From: Physocladia obscura
Taxonomy: Eukaryota; Chytridiomycota; Chytridiomycetes; Chytridiales; Chytriomycetaceae
Length of the DNA stretch: 20,703 nt
Reading direction: 5' to 3'
Assembly: GCA_027596945.1 (NCBI GenBank)
Contig: JADGJH010000144.1
Coordinates: 2,054-22,756 of the forward strand
The stretch's first letter is position 1; every line of letters starts with the position of its first letter. Position numbers and translations under genes: made by a program. This document shows positions 8,607 through 18,107 of this stretch, piece by piece. The notes below the pieces were generated by a model, which was not told where the DNA came from, ran no database searches, and saw only the letters and a program-made list of their open reading frames with translations.

Positions 8607-9049
8607 TTTATTATTTCAACTCCAAAACCCAAAGAAAAACAAAACAAATTGATAAGAAAACCCAAAACATGAATAATCAAAAAGAACCAAACAAACAGAC
8701 TACCAATAAATAAATAAAATTATATACAAAATATAAATAAATGCAAATATATACAAAATATAAATAAACACAAATATATACAGAATATAAATAAACAAAT
8801 ATTTACAAAATAATTATCAGATAAAGTCAAGGAGTTTTGAACAAACTCAACCATCATGTGAGAATTTCACAAACAAGCTTTTTTGACATCCAAGAGCCTA
8901 AAAACAGCCATATCTTTAGAGAAATAACCAATTTGGTTACAAACAACAATTTGGTGTTGGAGCCTTTTTAAATTGTTAGTAGTCAACATGGAATATTGAT
9001 CAAGGCTGCCAGAAAAATCTACAAGTAAGTAGGAAAGCATCCAGATTAG
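8607..9049. other. AT-rich spacer with the minisatellite, no gene seen
   Basis: Apart from the tandem repeat at 8,718-8,815 this stretch has only short chance frames. Its right end may belong to the 5' part of the following pogo-like element. Confidence 0.45.
8718..8815 (+). repeat. AT-rich minisatellite, about 27-bp unit, 3.7 copies
   Basis: The unit AATATATACAAAATATAAAT plus AAACACA is repeated at 8,718, 8,746, 8,773 and partly at 8,798, with small length changes (28, 27 and 25 bp). Confidence 0.75.
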
Positions 9050-10160
9050 TCCCATGGCAACAGTACATTCACAGATATAGAAGAAGAAGCCATTATTTTA
9101 TTCTTACACATACTCATAGTCAAAAAAATCACTTCAGCCATTGAATGTCCAAATGAGCTTTGCAAGGAAAGGAGTTTGTTTGCAAGTTTTATTCCATTTG
9201 TATCAGCTAGGAACAAGAGAGTGATTGATGTTTTTGTTATACCACTAAAATACAGCAACATGCTCTTACCTGAAGAAGAAACAAGATCACACCAAGATGA
9301 TATCACACTCACCTTTTTCTTATACAGTAAGACTTGCTACTTGATGGAAACCCAGTGGAAACCTGTTTTGGAAGAGTTAAATGCAGTTTGGTTGAAATTT
9401 CATCCTGGCCACCTGTGTTGATTTACAATAATTTTGGTGTTCACAAAACATTGGACATCCTCACCTTGTGTTTTGAACTTGGAATCAAAGGTTTTTTCTT
9501 ACCTTCAAATTCAGCAGACTTCCTACAACCCCTAGATTTATCAATCTTCAGCTACATGAAAACCATATTTGTCATTTTTGCAAACAATGGCATAGCTTTG
9601 CAACAGATTCCATAGGCAAACTTGGTGAGGAGCTCATCTTGATTGCTTTAGACACTCAATCATGTCTCACATCCCAGATTATCTGTTTGTCCTTGGAGCA
9701 TATGGGAATCTTTCCTTTTAATGCAAAAAAAATTGTTTATGCAGCAATGAAAAACTGCACAAAATACTGCCAAAGCAATTCTTGACATATTCAGCAACTT
9801 TATTATTGCTTTTTTTCAAAAAATTACCAATAAAGGCAGATAAGGTAATGATTGTAGATCAAGGAGTTCAATTAGTGCAACAAAAGACCATGGATGAAAA
9901 AAGAGCCAAGTCAGATGCAATTACAAGTAAGAAGTAAAAACAGCCTCAGTCAAAAATTGAACATGACAATGCACCGCGTTTGGTCAAAAAAGTCATGAAC
10001 AATGCAACAGAGTATTAACTAATGAACAATGCTCAGTTAAATACCACAAAGGGACAAAAGGTTTACTTGCTTGATTTGCAAAACATTCAGACTATGCCAT
10101 TACTGCAAGATGTATAACAAGGATCAACTGAATGTGCATAATCAAAGTTGCAAAGGAAGT
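9050..10160 (+). pseudogene. pogo-like (CENP-B HTH / DDE_1) transposase remnant
   Basis: Plus-strand pieces in order: FTDIEEEAIILFLHIL (about 9,068), typical of the CENP-B-type helix-turn-helix; SLFASFIPFVSARNKRVIDV; FVIPLKYSNMLLPEEE; then, after a frameshift near 9,350, VLIYNNFGVHKTLDIL and FLPSNSADFLQPLDLSIF. The last two match the second and third catalytic blocks of DDE_1 transposases (LP-x-x-(S/T)...QPLD). The second catalytic Asp appears as Asn (IYNN). Further fragments downstream (ALDTQSCLTSQIICLS, MGIFPFNAKKI, LVQQKTMDEKRAKSDAITSK, KGQKVYLLDLQNIQ) look like the Lys-rich C-terminal tail of the same protein, broken by several stops. It is an inactive copy. Boundaries are approximate; no inverted repeats or TA target duplications were identified. 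Confidence 0.7.
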
Positions 10161-12929
10161 GGTTGATATCAGTTTATTATTCTCCTCTCATTGAATAGAA
10201 GAATCTATCCTTTCTGCGGTTGTTACTTCAAATAAAAATTGATCTTTTCATTTATTTTCAACTCAGGTATGCATGTGTTTGTGTTTTAATAAGGTTGGGA
10301 AGACATTTTTTTGTTGGTCAAATTTCAAGACATTTGGTTGTTTTTCAAGATTCGCTCACTGTTTTTTTTTGTTTTTTGGAGAAAACTCTGGAGAAAACCT
10401 GGCTGATAAAAACACACAAGCATATGTTCTCTATAACTTCCACTTTTACCATAGGCAAAAGTCACAAATTGCTTGTATTTATCAAAAATCACAAACAGCT
10501 AATGCATCAGAAAGTTTGAGAACACTAGATATCTTGAACAGAAGACAGCAGCTGTTATTGATAAGAAGTTTTCAACTATTCAAAAAAATTGGATTGCCAA
10601 TTGTTTTACTGAATACCACTCATTAAAAATACAATTTGCTTATAAGCTGAAGTCAGTTGATTGGTAACCAAAGTTTCATTTGACAACCACAAAATCCGTT
10701 GCCACCATGGATATGCTTTAAAGAGCTCAAAAGTTACTTTTGCTTCAGTAAGACAAATGCCTGCATTAAATCTTATTGCTGGCATTCATCAACTGTGAAG
10801 TTGCTTTGAAAAAATTTCAAACTGAATGCACATTCAACAAATCAAAGCTCACAATTTCCTGCATGCATCAGCTGATTATTGATTTGTATGATCCTGTTAT
10901 TGCACGAATTTTTTTTGCCTTTTCTTCAATTGTAGTGAAATATTCTTTGGAATATTCAAGAAAAAACTCCTACTTCACTATGAAGAAGGATCAATAACAG
11001 CAAAGAATCTGGTCAGATGTGTTGAAGGATTTTTTTCCCTGTTTTTACTATCATCTCTCATTTCATCAGTAACTTCTGCTTCCCTGTAGCTTATGCTTGC
11101 ATTTTCTAGTATAATTAGCATAGATCTTATGATTCTTTCATTGAGTTTCTTGTGCATCTTCAGTTACCTCATTTTCTTGTTCTGATTGTGGCTCAATATT
11201 CAAATTATGGATTACTCCAAATATTTCATTCTCTTCTTTATTTTGCATTGTGTTTTACAAGAAATGCTGATGGTAACTGTATTGGCTCAAGTCAACTAAT
11301 TCAATACTTGTTATATCAGAACTAAATGATAATAGTTTGAGATTCAAGTATGAGTTATGGTTGGAGTAGAAGTTTAATACTCAATAAAGACCTCTTTTAT
11401 TTAAAATAACCAATAATAAAATGAAGGAAAGAGTTTGGGTTGGATAATTTTTGGAGTAGAAAGAAAAAGAAAAAAAAAAAATACTAGAGGCTTCAAAAGA
11501 AAAATGGTTTGAAAGCAGTCAGAAATTTCTTAGAAATTACTTGAAATAATTCTGGAAAATTCTTGAAGAAAATTAGATTAATAATCTAATTTATATTCCT
11601 TTTTGATCATTCATGTTTTTGTCTTTGTTATTAATTTGCTTTGTTTCTCTTTTGGTTTTCAGGTGAATTAATATATTGAAGATGTTCTGAAAAATGGCAT
11701 GTTGTTTTGCAGAATTCAAACAGTTCTGCAAGGCCAGTGATATATCAAGCCCTTTTCATTTGAAAAATTGCTCTTGTTTGATTGGAACTCATTTATAATT
11801 TATTCAAGTTCATTGATTCTTTTCTTCAAAAATTGATGAACATTAAACCTAACAGGATTCTAAAGTTTCAACTTCAATCAGGCACCTCAATTGAAATAAG
11901 TTTCTCTAAACCAAAGTAAGGTACACTTACCTTTTGAGTGTGTTAAGTTGATTGTCTTTTCATTAATTTTATAGACATGATTGTTTCTTAAATATTTGTA
12001 GATTATTCCAATAGGGAGTGATTTGAGGTACTTAGAATGGACACTTGTTGAAGGAACAAAGCACTTCATTTGAATAATAATATTAAATTAGAAATAAATG
12101 TTCAATTATGATTAAGTAACTTACATTTGTTTGGTCAGAAACAGCAATAGAAGAGATAAATGATTTTTTTAAGGCTGAAAAAGCTGAAAAAAGTTCAAAG
12201 TTGTGGATTTTTGCAATAGATATTTGATAAATAATAATAGTGTTAAATGGTGAGTACAAGCTTAAGCAATAATGTTTATTGATAACAAAAAATAACTATC
12301 AGTCTCCAGCTTGAAGGCCCTTCTCATTGGAATATTACCTTGGCCCAAGGTACTTTCTGAGCTCCCACAGGAAACTCCAACATTTTGATAAGAACAAAAT
12401 CTAGGTTGCAGAGAAGTTGAATTCTCTTGTAGCTTAAAGGATTTTTGTGGCAAACTGATGCTAATGGCAATTTTAGCTTCAATTCTGCTTGTGGCAAAGG
12501 TTCCTCTCAAGAACTCTTTGGTCACCAATACCAGGAGTTGGATGATGACCAAAACTGCAAGAAGAATTTGGAGTGTAGATTTGACAGGCTTAGCAAGGTT
12601 TTTTTATTTGTGTGACAAATCAAACCTTTACTTTTAGAAAAGATTCAGCCTTGAGCAAACTATGAAAGCAGTTTTCATAGTTTTTTGTATCCCAAGCGTC
12701 ATATAGTAGATATATGATTATTGTAGCGTAACATTTTGTTTCTTTTCTAAGTGACAAATTGTCCTAGGAACTTACCAACCATATGGGACACCAAGACTTT
12801 TCTTGGGTCATGTGGGTACATTTTCTTCAGCAGCATTTGATTCTGGCATTATAACTTCCACAATGGTAAATTTATCACTAACTGAGTCAAGTGTTCTGGC
12901 ACCAAAAGAGCTGTATGAACAAGGAATAA
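10161..12929. other. 2.8 kb CpG-free or CpG-poor DNA without a recognisable gene
   Basis: It contains short frames such as 10,273-10,626 plus, 10,776-10,997 plus and 12,552-12,262 minus, none assignable. From 10,907 to 12,696 there is not a single CpG. The composition matches the neighbouring transposon remains, so this is probably older repeat DNA beyond recognition by eye. Confidence 0.55.
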
Positions 12930-12973
12930 CTTAGTACAATTGCAATGGAGTGAATTAAGACTACACTTTTTCA

Positions 12974-13171
12974 ATGAGATCCTTTCTTCAAGCTGGGAAC
13001 AAGGGGTATACTGAGACCCAAGCTATCCTGGGTGTGATGTATGATACTGGGAGAGGAGTGTTAAAAGATGACAAACTTGCTGTGGAATGGTACTGCAAGG
13101 CTGCTGAGCAGGGAAATGCAAAGAGTAGACTTGAGGATTTACAAATGAAGCAGAAATCTTGGTTCTTCTGA
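12974..13171 (+). pseudogene. Sel1-like repeat (TPR-like) gene fragment
   Basis: The 65-residue frame contains one and a half Sel1-like repeats. AGNKGYTETQAILGVMY followed by DTGRGVLKDDKLAVEWY and CKAAEQGNAKS fits the family pattern A-x-x-G-x-x-x-AQ-x-x-LG-x-MY-x-x-G-x-GV-x-x-D-x-x-x-A-x-x-W-x-x-KAAEQG. Traces continue upstream in a broken frame (LYEQGI, YNCNGVN near 12,910-12,960). Sel1 proteins are helical-repeat adaptors, for example in ER-associated degradation and chitin-synthase regulation. This piece lacks the rest of a protein, ends in WFF-stop and sits in CpG-depleted repeat DNA next to the 3' end of a copia element, so it is a relic, possibly captured by a mobile element. Confidence 0.7.
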
Positions 13172-13239
13172 AAATTTTTTTGGATTTTAAAATAAAGCTG
13201 ACAATTGCCACTGTATCTCCACAAAATCTTGAAACTCAA

Positions 13240-15600
13240 AGATGTTCACTCAAATCCATCATCCCATTTCAAACTACCCCTTGCACTCTGGCCTTGTTGC
13301 TATGCAACCAATTCTCTAGTGCAAGTTGATTCAGGTAAGTATGTGCTTCTAACAAGTGAACCTTCAAGATGGTGTTTGAAGTTTCTTGCCCATTGATTCC
13401 AGGTGTTGCATCATGATTGTGATTCTTGCATTTTCATTAAGTCCAATGTATTCAGCTTCTGCAGTTGATAAGGTAATTAGTTTTTGGGCTTTGCAGGGTG
13501 TAGACAAAACTGAGCCATGGTATAATATTATTCCTTATGATTGACTGCATCAATCTTTTTGCAAGCACAAAGAAAATATCTGCGTATGTGGTTAATTGTT
13601 CTTGTTCATGTTCTCTTCCTGAACTGAGAGTTATTCCATGATATGGATTTTGTAGCAGGTAGTATAAGATTTGTTGGGCAGCTTTGTATTTTTTTATTTG
13701 TGCAGAAGTTGTGTATTAGTAAAGTAAAAGAATACAGTATTTACATTATGCATCAATGAGCCAATTATGAAATGCATTGGGTTTTAATTATCAATGGTTT
13801 GTTTTTATCTGGATTTGGGTTGAATTCAGGGTCCATTGGTGTGAAAATTTTGTCTTTTGTTGTTTTTTTATCCAGCTTGTTTATGTAAGTAGGTTGCAAG
13901 ACATGAATTTGATGGAGATTGTAATTTATTTGTATATCCCAGTCAATCAGAAGCATGGGATTGGGGTTCCTCGACAATTTCTTGAAGTGTTGAATTCAAA
14001 GCCTTTTAGTTTGCAACAAATAACTTTATTATCTATGTGGAGTTCAATTGCAATTGTGTGGCCATTAGGCATTGTCATATGAAAATATTGTGTATCAAGA
14101 GGTAAGCATGAAAATCCCAATTGTGTTTCCAGAAATGTTGTCATGACTTTATTAATTTTGTTGCTTGCTCTCTTTTTTTTTTTTTTTTGGATAGGTGAAC
14201 AAGTTAAGCTGTATCCTCGTCTGTCAAAGTAACCAAGTTGAATGAATATATATAGTGGGTTGTCTGGATCATGAGTTGCTTTGCAAAATGCTTGACCAAT
14301 GTTGCTAAGTACTATTTTGTCATTATTGATTACTGTATTGATTAGTAATATTGATGGTGATTGCTTTTTTACTATAACTGAGTACATTTCATCATATTGT
14401 TCTTGTAGGTCTCCACAAAAAGATAGTCATGCACATTTGCATTTTTTATCTTTCGTTTTGTAATGCATGAAGGTGGGATAAACTTTGAATTTGTTGCCAG
14501 GATGTTTGACATAGCTTAAGTATTTACTATTTTCCATATTGTAGATTTCTGTGCTTATAAATGTTCTCCAGTCTTTGAATTTTCCTGAAAGAACTTCTTT
14601 GAGTGTGAGCAGGTCTCTTGTTGTGTTGCTGTTGCTGAATTGAGGCATTGATTATGTAAGTTTTGTTTGAGTATTTTCATTTTTGTAGCACTATAATTCT
14701 TGATTGATATCTTGTTCTTTTTGTGTCAGGTTTGCAATAATTGATTGTCTTGGTGTTTTTTCTTGGATTATTTGTTGTTGCTATTGGTGGTTGCAGTGTT
14801 TGAATGATTGGTTTCAGTTTGTGTAGTAGGTTCTTTTTAATTCTGTTGACTTCTTTGTTGTTGTCAGATTCACTATTTAATGTTGATATTAATTCTTCTT
14901 CTCGTAGATCACTGTCTGAGTCATTAGTTCTTACTTCTAGGTTTTGTCATTGCTGTAGTTAGAGTCAAATTTTTCTGGAAGTTTCTGGATTCTTCCAAGT
15001 TCAAGAATATTGTCTCTGTTGAAAATTACATCCATTTGTTCATGATAATCACAGACTTGTGGCTTGGAAATTAGTGATTTTAATATTGCAGGTCTCTGGT
15101 AAGTGAAGTTGTTTGGGTGAAATTTAACATTGCAGGTGCTTATAATTTTTCTGTCTGTATAGATATAATAGGCAGATTATTTTTTGTCATATCTCACAAA
15201 CATTTCAAGTGCTCTATTTGGTTCAAACTTGGTGCATTTCTCAATTGAATTGTAGAGATGAAGTCACATCCCCAGAAATCTTCTATATAAAATATTTTAT
15301 ATGGTGTTTGTATTTTTCCATTTTCTAATCTTGATGTTGCAGGTGATACAAATTGATTAATATATTCAAATGCTGTTGCAGCTAATGCCCAGAATTTCTT
15401 CTTGACTTTTGCATGGGTACATAATTTTATTGCTCCTAATTTGTTAATTTTCATTCTGTTAGCAGATTCTGATTCTGTCATTGATTTAGGTAAGAAGTAT
15501 TTGATTTTGTTTAATCTAATGTTGGATGTTCCATTATCAATGGCAGCATCTAATTCATTTTCAATATTGTGCTTCTGAGTTGAAATGAAAAAATTGCAAT
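13240..15600 (-). pseudogene. copia pol remnant: integrase C-terminal part, RT and RNase H
   Basis: From right to left: integrase tail (SANRMKINKLGA, KKFWALAATAFEYINQFVS, YKIFYIEDFWGCDF; 15,481-15,194), then a linker with YYIYTDRKIISTCNVKFHP (about 15.15 kb). RT begins with KDWRTFISTEIYNMENSKYL and YPTFMHYKTKDKKCKC (14.58-14.43 kb), then YSVIVKKQSPSILLINTVIN and SNIGQAFCKA, the TTFLETQLGFSCLPLDTQYF segment and IELHIDNKVICCK. RNase H carries LITLSTAEAEYIGLNENARI (about 13.48-13.42 kb), the conserved copia S-x-x-EAEY phrase. Both RT catalytic Asp positions visible here read Asn (SNIG for x-D-V/I; HIDN for YVDD). Frameshifts, stops and a 16-nt T run (14,173-14,188) confirm that it is inactive. 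Confidence 0.8.
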
Positions 15601-15630
15601 ATTTTTATTTTTCCTGTGTGAAATCTTGCA

Positions 15631-16563
15631 ATGACTGAACTTGGACCAGCACAACTCCCTGCACAACCAATGGCTTCAAACAATACTGAGGAGACTCTCC
15701 AAGTAATCAAATTGAGTCCTATTATCAAAGATTATGTTGGCCTACAAATGCAATCAGCTAGTAATGAATTACCTGACATTATCACTCTTTCATGCTGAAC
15801 CATTCAGGACTTCCAGACATCTATTTGGAACATATTAAAAGCCTGCTGCCATTGTTACAGGCAATACATACACTATTAGTGACTCTCTGCCAGATATTGA
15901 CAGAATGGACAAGTACATTGCCTTCAAGTGAAACAATCAAATCATGAAATTTAGCAATTTGAGTTTGACATCACTACAAAATCTTGCTGCATCATCAGAG
16001 CCAATTTCTGTTGCAGCTCATAAATACTTTGTATCAATATTATCAAGAGCTCATTGGGTCAGGTTTGAACAAATTGTTTTGCAACCAGCTCAAAGAGACC
16101 AATCTTGGGCTGCATCAAATGCAATTGTAGAAGGAATTATGGATTAGCTCCAGGAGGTGCAATCAAATTGATTCACCAGTGCAGGCGCAATCTGGAGAAT
16201 CTAGGCTGCTTTCACAGCTTCAAAACTGATTCTGTAACAGGATGCTTCAATTCATGGAAATCCTCCCCCTCACATTTAATTCACCTCTTTAATTCGATTC
16301 CCTCTTGAAAATCAACACAACTTGCAAGTATCAACACTGACATGCATGTTGCACAGAATATTCTTCAAGATATTACTTCTAAATTGGCACTTCTCAAGCA
16401 GGATGCTCAAAATCTTTTTGCAAATCTTTTGGCATGTATTGAATCATTAGAAGCAACAGTGAGCACATATTCAAACATTGTTCTGGATATTTATCAAGCT
16501 TCTGCACCAAACAGTACCTTAGGCCAGTTTTTACAATCACAAATGCAGCCACAAGAACATTGA
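15631..16563 (+). pseudogene. Unknown helical ORF (about 300 aa) inside the copia element, convergent with transposase copy B
   Basis: Consecutive plus-strand frames read as one protein with few lesions: ATG 15,631 (MTELGPAQLPAQPMASNN...) to a TGA at 15,796; HSGLPDIYLEHIKSLLPLLQ (15,801-15,943); SLTSLQNLAASSEPISVAAH (15,944-16,147); and LAPGGAIKLIHQCRRNLENL to the stop at 16,561-16,563, the last part having one internal TGA (16,306). It is helix-rich; the last 70 residues (HVAQNILQDITSKLALLKQD, then a Leu/Ile-rich run) look like a coiled coil. No zinc finger, protease or catalytic motif is visible and I do not recognise the family. Its stop lies 38 bp from the stop of the opposing Tc1-like transposase (16,602), suggesting both are parts of one element inserted in copia pol. 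A gag-like protein of another retroelement is an alternative. Confidence 0.5.
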
Positions 16564-16601
16564 TCACCAAGAATAAAAAATATCTACTTTATTTGTTTAA
16601 T

Positions 16602-17750
16602 TTACTCATTATTATTAGTGTAAAATCCTAGAAACTCCTGTTTTTGAGTGCCAAAATTTCCACATCCAGCATTGAAACCACAAGTAATCTGGTATCCACA
16701 ATTGTCAAAAAATTGAATTGAAATCATAGTTCCAGAATAACTGCATAACATTAGTCACAAAAACAGAAAGATTTTTGTTCTTTCCCTCTTTGTAATACTT
16801 TTGAAACTTTTGTTTTACCATCCCAAAGAAATATTCAATTGGGTTGAAAAACAGGCAGTATGCTGGAAGAAAAATTATGATTATTCCAAAAGATTGAAGG
16901 GTGTTAACAAGAAACCAATCTGTGCAAATTCTGGCACCATCCATTATCCAAACAGAACATTTTCCAGGATACTGCTTAACTTTTGTGTTGTACTGTACCA
17001 TTCTTTTGCAGCAGTGCAAAAATAAGTCTCATGTGAAAGTTCCATCTGTTTCAAAATAATCAACAACTCTGTCAACAGACAGGAAAGCCAGATATGAAAC
17101 TCTTGGTTTTTCACCACGGAATGAATACCCACAGTTTTGCAACATTCTGCAATTGTCAAAAGTGACTTCATCAAGAAAGAGGAGGTTTGATTTACACCAG
17201 TTGATTGAGTTCAGCTCCAACCAACTAACATTGTCAATTTTAATCTGTAATGCATGCCTTTCCAGAACCTTGTATGTGTATCTAGCATCATGAATGATCT
17301 GCCACACTGTTGATGTTGATCATACTGTTTTTAATAAATTCATCACGACATTCCTCCAAGAAAGCAGTCAGACTGATACAATAGAACTGAGTTATCCATG
17401 CATAATGCTCTGTGTTGAAAAGTCTCTGTTGTTTCAGAATTTTTCAAGAAGCACTGCCTCCACTTCCATATTGAGAGATCCATCAGTGAATAGTAGGTGT
17501 AGGCTTGCCATAGATAGTTCCCAGCTTTACCATATTTATTCCTTGGAAGATATAGTCATATAGGCAGTGAATTCAAGTTCCTTCATCTGCATGTGTGTGG
17601 TGAACTGTGTGGTGAAGCATTTGCAATATTTCATGCAATTTTTCTTTTGCAACAAAATATTTTGTTGCACCATTTCCTTTTTAAAATATAGCCGCAATAT
17701 AGGTGGTTGCAAGAGTCTTTGATGGTGAATCAATTTCTTTTGCAATAAAT
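16602..17750 (-). pseudogene. Tc1/mariner-like transposase remnant, copy B
   Basis: It reads on the minus strand. Traces of the N-terminal HTH/linker (MVKLGTIYGKPTPTI, about 17.55 kb) are followed by TAFLEECRDEFIKNS (about 17.36 kb), NSVWQIIHDARYTYKVLERH, NLLFLDEVTFDNCRML (first catalytic Asp, LDE intact), YSFRGEK, YLAFLSVDRVVDYFETDG, VWIMDGARICTDWFLVN (second Asp), FLPAYCLFFNPIEYFFGMVK (third block with Glu) and NYDFNSIF followed after a frameshift by DNCGYQITCGFNAGCG to a stop at 16,602. All three catalytic acids survive, so this copy is better preserved than copy A, but the frame breaks near 17,310, 17,025 and 16,706, and several stops lie in the N-terminal part. It sits inside the copia remnant between gag and integrase. 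Confidence 0.8.
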
Positions 17751-17789
17751 TGACAACCCCAAAATTGAGCAGGTGAAGATGAAGATGAT

Positions 17790-18107
17790 TTTATTTTTGA
17801 TTCACTTGCAAACTTGGTTTTGAGTCTGGCTTATGATTATTGCTGTTATTAGGTGAGTTCTTGTTTTAACAGTTCTTGTTGTTGCATTTTGTGCATTCAC
17901 ATGTATTCTTGCAGATGTCTGACTTGTGTCCAAGTTTTCCACAGTGTACACAGCATAATTCAGATAAATCTTGTGAATTATTTTTATTATTCTCGTTGCA
18001 CTGATTGTTAAATTTATTGTTATAGTTGTTGACCTTATTTTTATTTCCAAAATAGGTTCTTCTGAAATAGCATGTAAATTGATGTGATAATAGCAATTCA
18101 GAAAACT
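17790..18107 (-). pseudogene. copia gag fragment with CCHC zinc knuckle
   Basis: The minus frame reads RRTYFGNKNKVNNY, an Asn/Lys-rich stretch, then CCVHCGKLGHKSDIC (17,955-17,911), a C-x2-C-x4-H-x4-C nucleic-acid-binding knuckle as in retroelement nucleocapsids. A second Cys cluster CECTKCNNKNC follows, then a stop. The fragment lacks the N-terminal capsid part because its 5' end is fused to the ankyrin gene at about 18,105. Confidence 0.72.

Larger units (their letters stand above)
13240..18107 (-). mobile_element. Ty1/copia-like LTR retrotransposon remnant, interrupted
   Basis: Minus-strand order is gag knuckle (17.9 kb), then integrase (15.5 kb), RT (14.6-13.8 kb) and RNase H (13.7-13.4 kb). 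Integrase before RT is the copia order. About 2 kb of other sequence (about 15.6-17.75 kb) separates gag from integrase, consistent with a nested insertion. The gag-protease boundary and protease were not recognised. No LTRs were recognised. The gag end abuts the ankyrin gene directly, so the 5' end is truncated. Confidence 0.75.

Noticed and set aside
6737..10160. Programmed frameshifting in the transposases
   Set aside because: There are several frameshifts plus in-frame stops and lost catalytic residues, which fits decay better than a single programmed shift.
5900..18107. Classical RIP as the cause of the AT-rich block
   Set aside because: RIP converts CpA to TpA. Here CpA and TpG stay common and CpG is what is missing, which points to CpG methylation and deamination instead.
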